From positions 39,702,566 to 39,766,565 of the forward strand of contig NC_086375.1 in the NCBI RefSeq assembly GCF_036588685.1: a stretch of 64,000 bases of DNA, given 5' to 3'. The notes under the pieces were generated by a model. That model was not told where the DNA came from and ran no database searches. It saw only the letters and a list, made by a program, of their open reading frames with translations. This document shows positions 1 to 12,200 of the stretch, one piece after another (position 1 is the first letter of the stretch; the number at the start of each line of letters is the position of its first letter). The position numbers were made by a program, and so were the translations under genes. This DNA is from Mytilus trossulus (Eukaryota; Mollusca; Bivalvia; Mytilida; Mytilidae).

Positions 1-46
1 CGTTTTAGAGCAGTTGCTTGGCTATGATAGTTGTGTTCCTTATATG

Positions 47-84
47 TGACGTCATCAGACAAGGTAACTTTTTTCATGACGTCA
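47..84. promoter_or_regulatory. Pair of perfect CRE octamers
   Basis: Two exact TGACGTCA palindromes lie at 47-54 and 77-84, 30 bp apart. This is the consensus for CREB/ATF-type bZIP factors. They sit beyond the 3' end of the kinase gene, so they could belong to a neighbouring gene to the left of the window or be chance. The rest of 1-263 shows no coding signal; an ATTAAA (minus strand, 242-247) just after the kinase stop is a possible poly(A) hexamer. Confidence 0.35.
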
Positions 85-263
85 CAATGGGAAAATCAGA
101 AAAAATAAAGAAAAATTTACATCATAACTAGATTTTAACCAAATATTTGTAGAGAACAGATATTTCACTAGTTAAGAGAAAGATTTCTCTAAAGACAATC
201 AATAAATGCAAAAAATAGCATAAAAGTTAAAGAAGAGATATTTTAATCCGATTCCAAGTTCAA

Positions 264-708
264 TTATATTTTTGTGATATTTACATTTTCTTTATCAGAC
301 ATCCAGTCAATGCTATTCTTTTTGGGGCTAGGACATTCTGCTCTAATACTTGGTCGTCTGGTAAACTTCTCCTGGACTTGTATGCTACGTAATGGGTCAC
401 TCTGCTTTCTAACCGCCTGGTCCTGATTATCTTTTGATACAAAGTTCATTGACTTCTTGACATTCTTTTCTTCTTTTTTCATTGGTTTAATATTATCTGA
501 CCCCGATCTTCTTCTGATTGTTTTATTCTCAGAATTACTGGAAAACCGTCTCACAGCTAGTGTTGGTATTTTTCTTTTGATTGGTTCATATCTTTGTACA
601 AATGTCTTCAAAGGTGAAAAATTCAAAGCTTCATTTGCTGAAAGTCTTTTATCTGGGTCTTTGTCAAGTAATCTGGTACACAGGTATCTTATGGTGGTAC
701 CAAAGTGA
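264..708 (-). CDS. NEK kinase exon 6 and stop
   Basis: Starts after TTTTAG|TCAC and codes the end of the kinase domain ([16 protein letters not shown]; the invariant subdomain XI arginine is in DKR) and the basic Ser-rich tail, then a stop at 266-264. Several R-R-x-S sites are visible in the tail. Confidence 0.92.
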
Positions 709-3700
709 CTAAAATAGAAAGTAAATGTCATTGCCATATCATGCAATACTCAGATAAGTTTACTTTCATCAATATTCTTGTTCTCAGACCTTTTAATTAT
801 CAATGCTTATGGTTGCTAAGCACATGGTTATGTTTTAAACTTTGGTTAAAATCTTAACTTATGTCTAAAATATTTCTTGCCTTTCCTTTTTATAATCAGA
901 CAAAATTATTTAGTAAATGACTCATCATCAAGAGATGTTAAGGCACAATTATTGACATGTAGTTTGTATGTATTCCATAAGCATGCACACTGGCATGTAC
1001 AATGCATAATAATTTGGGTGTTTTTTTTGCAACAAAGAAAATTATCTTAAATTTTGACCAAATTTATATGGGAGATAACTCAGATAATTTACTTTCACAA
1101 TCTATTAAATTTTTGCTTGATCAAGTTTACAAGAATGTTCACAACATTTGTTTATATTTTTTTCCACATAATTTAGAGAGGTGTCATTCTGGGCATTTAA
1201 TCTTATTCTGCTTTTTAATCAATACATACTACATGTATTCTGCTTGAAAATAATTTAATCTCAGAGACATGATTTTAGAAAAAAACACCCTGACAATGAC
1301 AAAAAACAAGTCTTATTTCATACAACCTTCACTGAATCTTTGTTATATGTACTGTACCTTGGCAGAGGATCAAACTGGCCCGTCATTATCTTCATCACTA
1401 GAGAATCAAAATCCTTGGCATTGAAAGGTACATGAAGGGTACACATTTCATAAAGAACACATCCAAGGGCCCACATATCACTTTTGTGGTTATATCTGAT
1501 ACAGTTAAGTAAAAATCAACAGTGACCTGCAATGACCACCATCTTCATTGTGATTCTTATTTGTAGGGAAAAAATATGCAAAATACAGCATACTTTCAAG
1601 TGCATCTAAAATTCATCATTTATTTAAAATTTATCTATTAAACTAAAAGTAAACCTGCTGTTGTAAATTTTTATATATTTATTGGTTTAAAAAAATAAAA
1701 AAACCAATACGGCAACAACATTTTGCCATGATTTCTGAAATCACAAGTTTTCATGAATGTCTAAACTACTGATCAGATTTCTTGTTTTATTTTTGTGTAA
1801 GAATAGTTTATATTGGAAGTTATCAAATTTAGAAGTTTGTTAGTTTTAATGAAAAGTTTGTAACATTTTCTATCTGCGACCTGTTATAAATACATGTATA
1901 TTTAGTCTCTTTACTCAATTATTTATAACTATGGGAGTATCCCAAGTTTAAACATAGTCAAGGATACGGCTTTTTCTGGCATATTTCTGGGCTCAAGTAG
2001 AAAGGCGTTCCAATAGCTGTCATAGCACAATCAGCACTGTCTCTTAAAACCCTGGCTATTCCAAAATCACCAATCTTCACCACATTCTGTGATGTAAGAA
2101 ATATGTTCTGCGTCTTCAAGTCTGCAATTATAAACAGATATATCAATAGTCTACAGGTTTATATGAATGATAGGTAAACAAAATAAGCTAGACCGAGCTA
2201 AAAGCCAATTAAATTTTTGCAGGTGCTGGGGGAGGGGTTTGGGGGTTGTTTCAGGAGTTGGAGTTGATTTGTTTTGGTGTCCTCATCCTAGGGGAGGCAT
2301 GAAGTTTTACCAAAAATTAGTTTTTGTTCTCTAACTTTGGTTTGCCATCTCAAGTTATGTCACTTTATAAATTGAAAAAATAGTAGTTTCAGCAATTAGG
2401 TGTTGATCATACATCATAATTTTTGTAATCTCTTTCTATCCTCTGTGCATGATCTTCAAACAGGAAAATTAAAAATTAAAACATCTAATTATTATTATTG
2501 TTTCCCTTTATATATATATTTGATTGATATAAAGTAGTCCTGTAACGTTGTTGGTTACATGAACACATTCTATTATTCTGAGGAATGTTGACTTCAATTT
2601 CCAAGGTTAATATTTACTGATAAAATCCATTATGGCTATTTTGCGCATTTTTCCTTTGATCTTTTTTTGTGATAATTTTCATATCATGCTTCTCGCTTGA
2701 GATGGAAAAATTATTACTAGAAACTAAGGAGGCCACGTGGCGTTGCTAACGAAATTGACATTGAAATTGACAAAGTCGTCATAGGTAAAATAGCGATAAA
2801 CAGATTATCATTGGTCATCTCATCTCGATTGCTTTTCTCACTTTCGCTGTACCAGCTCAAGCGAGAAAATCAATCTCGTTGAGATAATCAACGATAATCT
2901 ATAATTATCGCTATTTTGTGCATTTTTCCTTTGATCTTTTTTTTGTGATAATTTTTCATATCATGCTACTCGCTTGAGATGGAAAATTATCCCTAGAAAC
3001 TAAGGAGCCACATGGCGTTGCTAAATGAAATTGACAATGTTGTCATAGGTAAAATAGTGATCAACATATTATTGTTAGTCATCTAAACTTGATTGCTTTT
3101 CTCGCTTTCGCCGTGACTGGCTCAAGGGGGTAAATCAATCTTGTTGAGATAATCAACAATAATTTATAAAACTCACAATTAAAAGGAGGACAACAAAAAT
3201 TACAAGTAAAAAAAGGTTTTGAAAGCCTGAAAAAACACAAAATCAACATCTAGTTTGAGAATTTATCATTAGAAAATGGACTGGACAAATTGAGTCAAAA
3301 GTTTCAATTACATGTATCCCTATCATTCATCATTTTTTTTTTTTACTCAAACTGTCTCAAACTTTTTGTTATCAAATATGAATACCTCTATGTAAAATAT
3401 TCTGGGAATGTATATACTTCAATGCAAAGCAGATCTGTACAAACCAATCAAGAATTGCCTGAAAAGAAAAATAATTTCATTTTTTAAAACATTTACATGT
3501 AATAGAAAAATTATGACTTATACATTTGTACTCCTGGACCACCATTTTTTTTTCGTGTATCTCAAACTGAGGGTTATGACCTTTTCTAACATGTTAAGGT
3601 TACATAAGAGAGACTGTAAATTATGAGTGTATATTATCATGTTTTACATGTAACTTATTCTCTTAAAGATGTTTGTGTCGAAAAAGCATGTACAACTTTA

Positions 3701-5819
3701 ATGTTACAATATACATGGTTTAAATCATAAAAATTAAACATGTCAAAAGCTATATAACTAACATTTAACATTTAACAACTTTTTTCCTCACATGGTTTCC
3801 TTTGCTGAACATGCTGAAAGACCCTGTGTTAAAAGAAATATACATATACTGTATTTACAGCTCATGTCAGACATGCATGTAACTTATAATACATGGTTTT
3901 GCTTACCTCCTTACCAAAATGTATCCCTTTCTGGTTAACTATTCTTTTGTGCAGATCTCCTGCAAATAAAAAATATCTTGTTTTGAATTTCTTTTTATTA
4001 ACTTTTTAAACTTTAGAAATCATATATCTCTATAAACATGAGAAGATGACAATAATATACTACAATATAAATGTCTAATCATGAAAACGAATGGTTAAAA
4101 AAAAAGATAACAAATTCTTTCATATATAATGATAATATTTATAAAGAAAACACCATCATGACCATTTAATATATATGAATCTTTACAAACAAAAAACACA
4201 ATACACTGATATATGTCTTGCCTGTCATGCATGCGCAAGTTTATCACAATTTACAAACTGTACATCATAATTTTTGTAATCTCTTCAAATGCAGCATATA
4301 CAAACATCAGTGGTGGATCCAGGGCAGGTTCCATTTTATTGGACACTCAATATATTTGAATGAGGACATGTGGTCTGAACCGCCCCCTTTGTCCTTGGTT
4401 GGGAACCCCCATTTTAAAATGTTTGGATCCACCCCTGAACATGTTAAAGCAAAACACTTATATCTCACAAGCAAGACAAAACTGATGACAATGGATGGCT
4501 GTTTAACATCAATGCATTCTGGTTGGTAGTCCCAAACAGCAAAGGAGTTAATGTAAATATTTGTCATTCCTTGGTTCATGATCATTCTGGTCCATTTGCT
4601 GATCATAAAATTGAATGGTTCATAAACTTTTTTCATGAGTTCATCAATAAGTTATCAGTCATGAGCAATTCATAGACATTTCACAGGCATGACAGGGGAA
4701 ATGAAAATGATGAATGGCATATCTATCCCCAGATTTTGAGATGACAATGGTTTTATTTCCACACATTAAAATCTGGTTATGCAAGTATTTATTTTAAACT
4801 TAGTATTAAAAACAAGTTTGATTTTATTTATATAATTCATGTATTTCCACAAAACATTTTCAACCATGCCACATTTTTGCCCCTGTCCCATGTCGTAAGC
4901 TTTGTACCCAGTCTATGTAAGTCTTTTTAATTTAGTTCATTTTTATGTTTGGAGTTCAGTTAGGCCAAATAATTGATATCTTGAAAGGATATTTTATTTT
5001 TACTTACAGTCAAACTCACTCAGTCTCTATAACAGTGAAGCAAAAAATAAAATAACCTTTTAAGTTATAATTATTTTGGACTAGAATTAAGTGTGATGTC
5101 CATTTTCACTGAACTACACATTATTGTTTAGGGGCCACTGATGTCTGCCCTTCAGGTAGTTCAAATAATTGTGACATCTTGGGAAGGCTATTATAAATTT
5201 TTGCTTTGAATCCGTTGATGTAAGCCTATCAAGATGTCATAATTATTTTGGACTACATGTACCCTTCGGTTAAACATGTACACTGGATTTTTCTTGCTGT
5301 TTTGAACCCATTGGTTGCCTTTAGCTGCTTTTTATTCTTTGGTCGGGTAGTGTTATGATGAACATTTAAATTAATAGCTAGACACACTGCCAGATCCAGA
5401 AATTTCCCTAAGTGGGGGCCCACTGACTGCCTAAGAGGGGCCCCCGCTCCAGTCACGCTTCAATGATTCCCTCTATAAGCAATCAAATTTGTCGCCCCCC
5501 CTCCTTAATCCACCTCTGAGTCATTCAGTCAATATATACCTCCATCTGCATATTCCATTACTATTTTAAGAGACCCTTCGTCAACAAAGGCATCAAGATA
5601 TTTTATAATGTTGGTATTTTTACATCTTGCTAGAACTGAAACCTCTGTCAAAGCTTGATCAAGTTCACCTTCAGACATTTTAAGAATTTTTACTACTTTG
5701 ATCACACATTTTGAATTATCTTTTTTGTTTCTTGCAAGCCATGCTTGGCCAAAAGTTCCACTGCCTATCAAATTTAGCAATTCAAAGTTTCCCGCCATCT
5801 TGTCACTATTTTGCTTCAC
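264..5819 (-). CDS. NIMA-related (NEK) serine/threonine kinase, complete, six exons
   Basis: Exons on the minus strand are 5819-5540, 3959-3907, 3458-3386, 2121-1968, 1495-1358 and 708-264, joined in frame to 380 residues. The kinase domain (about 13-265) has the glycine loop GSGTFG (19-24), ATP lysine K41 in VIKV, alpha-C glutamate E59, catalytic HRDLKTQN (134-141), DFG (154-156) and the activation segment GTPFYLSPE (173-181). The last motif and the HRDLK-x-QNIFL loop are typical of the NEK1/3/4/5 branch; I cannot pick one orthologue. The remaining ~115 residues are basic and Ser-rich, look disordered, and carry no coiled coil that I see, so the tail is short for a NEK. NEKs act in cilia, centrosomes and the cell cycle; a specific role here would be guesswork. 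The first in-frame Met is used; a second Met at residue 8 could also start. The gene is divergent from the desulfhydrase gene. Confidence 0.93.
1358..1495 (-). CDS. NEK kinase exon 5
   Basis: Codes the C-lobe [17 protein letters not shown] through GQFDPLP, with the subdomain IX D-x-W-A-L-G signature. The acceptor is GTATCAG|ATATAAC and the donor CCAAG|GTACAG. Confidence 0.94.
1968..2121 (-). CDS. NEK kinase exon 4
   Basis: Completes the HRD aspartate and codes LKTQNIFL, the DFG motif and [14 protein letters not shown]. The acceptor is ATTGCAG|ACTTG and the donor AAGCC|GTATCC; the proline codon is split. Confidence 0.94.
2636..3175. repeat. Two direct copies of a 275 bp unit in NEK intron 3
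   Basis: The segment at 2636-2910 is repeated with a few changes at 2911-3175 (for example CTATTTTGCGCATTTTTCC versus CTATTTTGTGCATTTTTCC). Each copy contains an imperfect inverted repeat; in copy 1 the arms are about 2793-2839 and 2863-2910. It resembles a fold-back or MITE-like dispersed element present twice in tandem. Confidence 0.75.
3386..3458 (-). CDS. NEK kinase exon 3 (73 nt)
   Basis: Codes [17 protein letters not shown] then NILHR, the alpha-E helix leading into the catalytic loop. The acceptor is TTTTCAG|GCAATT and the donor CATAGAG|GTATTC. The HRD aspartate codon is split across this junction. Confidence 0.93.
3907..3959 (-). CDS. NEK kinase exon 2 (53 nt)
   Basis: A short exon coding the GDLHKRI...GIHFGKE segment after the hinge. 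The acceptor is TTTGCAG|GAGATC and the donor GGAG|GTAAGC. Phase 1 in, phase 0 out; it fits exactly between exons 1 and 3. Confidence 0.92.
4308..4437. mobile_element. Short MITE-like element in NEK intron 1
   Basis: About 130 bp with inverted ends, CAGTGGTGGATCCAGGG at the left and GGATCCACCCCTG at the right, flanked on both sides by AACAT. The CAG-GGCGGATCC type of end is common in short non-autonomous DNA elements. The class is uncertain. Confidence 0.4.
5391..5518. mobile_element. Second MITE-like element with GGATCC-type ends
   Basis: Begins CAGATCCAGAAATTT and ends TTAATCCACCTCTG. The two ends are related as inverted repeats and resemble the element at 4308-4437, with a GC-rich interior (GGGGGCCC, GGGGCCCCC). 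No target duplication was found. It lies just inside intron 1, about 20 bp from the exon 1 donor. Confidence 0.35.
5540..5819 (-). CDS. NEK kinase exon 1
   Basis: Codes residues 1-93 plus one base: N-terminus, glycine loop, ATP lysine and the hinge ending EYADG. The donor is GGAG|GTATAT at 5539-5538 and the exon ends in phase 1. Confidence 0.93.
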
Positions 5820-6137
5820 TTTTCGTTTTTAGTTTTATCGAACTTTGATTTGAAAGGATGTTGGTGGCATGACACCTTACTCAAACACTTTGTTCAGAGC
5901 TTAAACAACAGCCGATAAGTCTCAACTTCATACACAGGTGATGATTGCTCATTTTTTCTCTCAGAATGGTTTCAAGTAAATGTCTAGGAAAAGACCCGAG
6001 GCCAGACAAATAGAGATAATCCGAAAAACTATTAAAGGGAGACAAATCATTTTATTCAGGACAACAGATAAATTCAGCATTTGCAAAAGTGATGTTTACC
6101 TCATAAAACAAAATAAACTGTACATTCAATTGGCACC
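5820..6137. promoter_or_regulatory. Shared divergent upstream region of the kinase and desulfhydrase genes
   Basis: The two start codons face away from each other with 318 bp between them, so both core promoters and 5' UTRs probably lie here unless one gene has a distant non-coding first exon. I see no clear TATA box and no CpG-rich stretch. A short purine motif (AAAGGGAGACAAA, near 6034) is the only notable word. Confidence 0.5.
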
Positions 6138-6215
6138 ATGGCTTCAGTTTTGACACCATTTTCACCACCAAACTGGTGTAATAGACTGTCACACATTCCT
6201 AAATATTTTGTGAGG
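6138..6215 (+). CDS. Desulfhydrase exon 1
   Basis: Codes MASVLTPFSPPNWCN through KYFVR (26 residues), matching the P-P-x-W N-terminal signature of the family. The ATG has the context CACCATGG, close to the Kozak consensus. The donor is TGAGG|GTAAGC, phase 0. Confidence 0.88.
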
Positions 6216-9200
6216 GTAAGCATCTAGATCTACTGTGTGAATACAACAGATAAAAAAGAAAGAAAGATAACAACTACAAATCAGGGAGAGACTCTTGATG
6301 GTTCAGGACTTCTACTAGTACAAATAATTATCATGCATGATGTTCATTAAAACATCAGTTTTTAAGGGAAATGCATCAAACTCAAAAGTTGTCTATAGCT
6401 GCATGCTTGATGTTTTTTTTTATTATCAATAACAATATAAACAAACAAACAAACAAACAAACAAACAAACAAACAAACAAACAAACAAATATTTTTTTTG
6501 CCAATCACTCCCCCAAAATGAGCAGAATAATTACAATATAATTTTGAAACATAATGTAAAGTAAATAAAAAATAGGTTAAGGTTCATCATAACCTTTTGG
6601 CTAATGTGGCCGTATTTACACCCCAAATTTTACTCTGAGTACAGACTAACCTATGCACCTGCAACAGTTTTAAGGGATGGCAGGAACTAGATATATAAAT
6701 TTTAAATGCATTTTATGTTTTAGAAAATTATAAACTTTTCTAGATTTTGACTTCCAGTTTTTTTCGTTCCTGCAGAAGGTGCAAAAATTAACTAAGTAGT
6801 GAAAACGATTGAGAAGCTCCCCTCATATATAATCAATGTTGTGAGTAGTATTGATTTAAATGGACAATGGATGGACAATAGACACCTGTAAACAATAGGT
6901 GATTTAAACTGTGTAACTGAGTGGACCCTATCAAATGGAACTCTGGTGTTTGTTTATTTTGCTATCTTCTGCAGACTTAATAAAACTGGACATGAAAATC
7001 CAGGTAAGTTTTAAATTTTCTGAAACGTAGACTTCGTATAACTTTTATATATCTAGTTCCTGCCATGCCTTAAATCTTTCCTGGATGTACCAGTTTGTCT
7101 GTACTCATAGTAATTTTTGAGGTGTAAACACCATATTTTTCAATTCCTTATGATGAACCTTAAACAAAGTACATAATATGATTGATTTTGATTTAGTTGA
7201 TTGATATAATATAAAAGCAAATGAAGTAGGCAATTTGTAATAATATAAATATATAATATAATATGACCAATTGTCTGTTACTCTGGTCTCTTTATTGGAC
7301 AGCACACCTCATACATGTAGTTTACTAATAATTTATCAAATGTAAAAGAAATAACTTATGTAAATGCATATTTGATCATACATATCATAATATTCTATAT
7401 AGAGAAATCTAATTTAATATTGTATTTCTGTTTATATTTAAAACCTTTAATAATTAACAAATTATTATCAAAATGTTTTTATCTTTATTTCCCATTAGCC
7501 AAATAAAAAGAGATTTGTTATCAAGTTTTGAAATATTTTTATTTTTACTATATATTTTGCTTAGAAAGGGATTTCTAACATTATCCAGAGTTTTACATGT
7601 TAAAAGAAAATGCATCTCATCTTCTATTTCCTCATTACAGAGTTTGCATATTTTATTTTCTAGTTTAATATTAAAGTACATTTGTAACTACCTTTTTCTA
7701 TTTCAAGTTTGTAAGCTCCAATTCTAAATCTTGTTAAAACACATATTTGAATATATATATATGGTAATTTCAATAAGTAAGGCTCAAAATTAAATTTTGG
7801 TTCAAATAATCTATAAGCTTGCTTCCAGAGGTCTTATTTTGTCTTTTTTTACTTAGGCCACACCAATTTAATTTCTTGTTCTACGAATTTTTGGACTCCA
7901 AAAATTGGGGCGAGCGAGCGATTTGAAAATTTTAATAAAAAAATATTTAATTTGCAAATTTTTGAGGCGAAGCTTAAAAAGGAAAGGCGAGCGATTATAT
8001 TTTTTTTTTGTAAACATAAAATAGTAGGTTTTGACTATATTAAAACTTGATTTATCACTTGTACCTTGACATTTCTTTAATTTATGAAGTTTTTTTTCCC
8101 TGTTCAACAAGAAATAATTGAATAATTAAATCTGGTCAATGTATGTGTGACTGACAATGAGACAATTCTCAATCCAAGTCATAATCAGGTTCAGAACAAC
8201 CCCTTACTGTTATGAATATCCCTTTTATGAGGGGTCAAAATATTAAAGTTATAATATATTTTTTTTGTAAAAAGTACAAAAGGGCTTATATTTTCCCAAA
8301 GAACTATAATATTTGGTATTAAATGATCAAAACATGTCCAAGAATTATGTAATATTCCTGGACTTTAATAACCATGTTTATAACACATTTACTTTAACAG
8401 TTTAATATTATTCAAAATAAGTGGACCCATCCCTCTTTTAGAAAAGTTGTTTAAAATATAATGTATTTCTCCTCTTTTTGAGTAAAAAAAAAAAGTTGTC
8501 AAAGGTTTTGTATAGTAGCACTGTACAAATCTTTAGTATTTCTATTTTCTTTTCTACAACAGACTGAACAGTAAAAATGGTAAAATGACCCCTTCAAGGC
8601 CCTTGTCTTAGGGAGGGTTGGTCCCAACCTGATAATAACAAACATAGGTCAAAGTACGGCCTTTTACATAGTGCTTTGATCAAGACCAACCAGCAAGCTA
8701 TAAGGGACCACAACTTAGTATTGTACACAATTCGAACAGGAAAACCAACGATCTAAATTATATTTCCAAACGGGAAAATACCAATGAACCACATCAACAA
8801 ACGATAACTGCTGAACGACAGGTCTCTGAATCAACCAGGACAGGTGCACAAACCTGCAGCGGGTATGACCGTCACCATACATTATAATTGCAGTTGAAGG
8901 CAAATCCTTCAGAAGCAATTTGTACATTATTTTAACAACGAAAATTTTTTTTATAGGGAATATAAGTTAGGGGGAAAGAAACCAACGTTTTGTTCTGTGC
9001 TGGTATTTCTATTTATATCGGAGCACTCCCGCGTGGAATAAATTGGTTATATGCTGAAACAAATATTCTCGCAGATATTTACAGTGTTGTGGGGTGCTGA
9101 TAGGTTTAAAATCGTTATATAAAGGCTAGACTTTGATTTAAAAAACAAATGTTGAGATCTAAATATAATATTTACACAAAAAAACGGTGCGGGAAATGGA

Positions 9201-12200
9201 CATGATTTCATTTCCGAATGCGGGAAGCAGGAATATAATAAAAATTAAAAAAATCCGTTTTGAAAAAAATAGGTGCGGGCGGGTCCGTCAAACAAGGAAT
9301 CAAATTGGTGTGGCCTTAAATAATTCTTTCTTCCATATATTACAATACTTTAAGGGGCTCGCGGGTCTAAATCATTTTTTTTATTTAATATAAGATTTCG
9401 CTATATTTTTCTATAAATTCACTTTATCTTATACCTAATAGAAAAATGAAATAAAAAAATGGGGTCACTGTTCATTTACGCTCACAATCTGCCTTCGAAA
9501 AAAGCATACATTTTTGCTAATGTCCTTTTCTTCTGTTGAACTAATAGGAGAAAAAGCGGTAATATAGAAATTAAAAAAGAACTAAAATGCAGAAATGGCT
9601 AAAATTTTACAATTATTTAGTTTATGTACAGCTTTTTCGAAAATAACAATAAAAAATATAGGTCACCAATGAGTTAAAAAAGATATTTAGATTTTAATGC
9701 CAAAAAATGGCCATTTTGCACCAAAGGGAGATAATTTGGAGCATTTTCAATGATATCTACATTTTAAAAGTCACCTGGTGCCAACACGTGTTGATTTTTT
9801 GGAATAATTTTTGTACCATATATATGATAAAGTAACAACTTCTTAAGGTAATTAATAAAATTTGTAATGAAAAATAAAAGTTCGATTTTTTTCTGAAAAT
9901 TTTATACCCGCAAGCCTCCTTAAATATAATTTCTTTTTCACCATATTTCTTATGTTTATTTTAGATGAGAGCACCTGATACCCTTTTAAATCAAGTAATT
10001 TTAAGATAGCATCAATACTACATATGTACTACTAGCCCAACAATTCTTCCCAGCTTTAGATAATGTATTTGAGAGAGAGTATGCATTTGTTAATGAAATA
10101 TTATTTTTAACATGAATTCTTTTCCAATATTAAATCATGTTTGTTAAAATATCTATCATACATTGTCATAAGGGGATAACAACCTAATTCGCCAAATATG
10201 TACATGTATAAGTTTTTGTTTTAAACTTAGATAGCGTAATTCCTGCGTTCACATGATATCTTATAGCAAAACATAAGAGTGAGGGAATAGCTAACAAACA
10301 ACTATTAAAATTACACTGGTTGTATTCATAAATCCTTTTTTTATCCATCCAGATGTTGCCAGATTTAATTGATAGTTTAAACCTAGAATTTTTATGATTT
10401 TGTTGAAAACACTCACAAAATTTGACTTTGACTTTCAAATCTTTTTCAGCTGGGTAATATGAATACACCAATCCATGAGTGGAGACTTCCAAATGTACCA
10501 ATTGGCTTTAAAGTTTACATCAAGAGAGATGATATGACTGGGTCAACATTGTCAGGTAATAAGGTGTGTTGATATTGACCGAGTCAACATGTACATTGTC
10601 AGGTAATAAGGTGTGTTGATATTGATTGGGTCAACATTGTCAGGTAATAAGGTGTTGATATTGACTGAGTCAACATTGTCAGGTAATAAGGTGTGTTGAT
10701 ATTGACTGGGTCAACATTGTCAGGTAATAAGGTGTGTTGATATTGATTGGGTCAACATTGTCAGGTAATAAGGTGTTGGTATTGACTGAGTTAACATTGT
10801 CAGGTAATAAGGTGTGTTGATATTGACTGGGTCAACATTGTCTGGTAATAAGGTTTGTTGATATTGACTGGTCAACATTGTCAGGTAATAAGGTGTGTTG
10901 ATATTGACTGGTCAACATTGTCAGGTAATAAGGTGTGTTGATATTGATTGGGTCAACATTGTCAGGTAATAAGGTGTTGATATTGACTGAGTCAACATTG
11001 TCAGGTAATAAGGTGTGTTGATATTGACTGGGTCAACATTGTCAGGTAATAAGGTGTGTTGATATTGACTGGGTTAACATTGTCAGGTAATAAGGTGTTG
11101 ATATTGACTGAGTCAACATTGTAAGGTAATAAGGTGTGTTGATACTGACTGGGTCAACTTTGTTAGGTAATAAGGTGTTGATATGCCTGGGTCAACATTG
11201 TCAGGTAATAAGGTGTGTTGATATTGACTGGGTCAACATTGTCAGGTAATAAGGTGTGTTGATATTGACTGGGTCAACATTGTCTGGTAGTGAGGTTTGT
11301 CGATATTGACTGATTCAACATTTTCAGGTAATAAGGTGTGTTGATATTGACTGGGTCAACATTGTCAGGTAATAAGGTGTGTTGATATTGACTGGGTCAA
11401 CATTTTCAGGTAATAAGGTGTGTTGATATCGACTGGGTCAACATTTTCAGGTACTAAGGTGTGTTGATATTGACTGGTCAACATTGTCAGGTAGTAAGGT
11501 GTGTTGATATTGACAGGGTCAACATTGTCAGGTTATAAGGTGTGTTGATATTGACTGAGTCAACTTTGTTAGGTAGTAAGGTGTGTTGATATTGACAGGG
11601 TCAACATTGTCAGGTAATAAGGTGTGTTGAGATTGACTGAGTCAACTTTGTTAGGTAGTAAGGTGTGTTGATATTGACTGGTCAACATTGTCAGGTAGTA
11701 AGGTGTGTTGATATTTACAGGGTCAACATTGTCAGGTAATAAGGTGTGTTGATATTGACTGGGTCAACATTGTCTGGTAATAAGGTTTGTTGATATTGAC
11801 TGGGTCAACATTGTCTGGTAATAAGGTGTGTTGATATTGACTGGTCAACATTGTCAGGTAATAAGGTGTGTTGATATTGACTGGATTAGCATTGTCAGGT
11901 AATAAGATGTGTTGATATTGACAGGGTCAACATTTTCAGGTAATAAGGTGTGTTGATATTGATTGGGTCAACATTGTCAGGTAATAAGGTTTGTTGATAT
12001 TGACAGGGTCAACATTGTCTGGTAATAAGGTTTGTTGATATTGACTGGTCAACATTGTCAGTAATAAGGTGTGTTGATATTGACTGTTCAACATTGTCAG
12101 GTAATAAGGTGTGTTGATATTGATTGGGTCAACATTGTCAGGTAATAAGGTGTTGATATTGACTGAGTCAACATTGTCAGGTAATAAGGTGTGTTGATAT

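Noticed and set aside
2434..2460. Minus-strand KIMHRD-like string in NEK intron 3 as an alternative catalytic-loop exon
   Set aside because: An in-frame stop lies just upstream and the bases after it are GATAGA, not a GT donor. The exon at 3386-3458 supplies the proper segment with exact phase.
3787..3836. Possible small minus-strand exon between CACAG and AAAAAAG
   Set aside because: Exons 2 and 3 already join in frame, and its translation has no kinase similarity.
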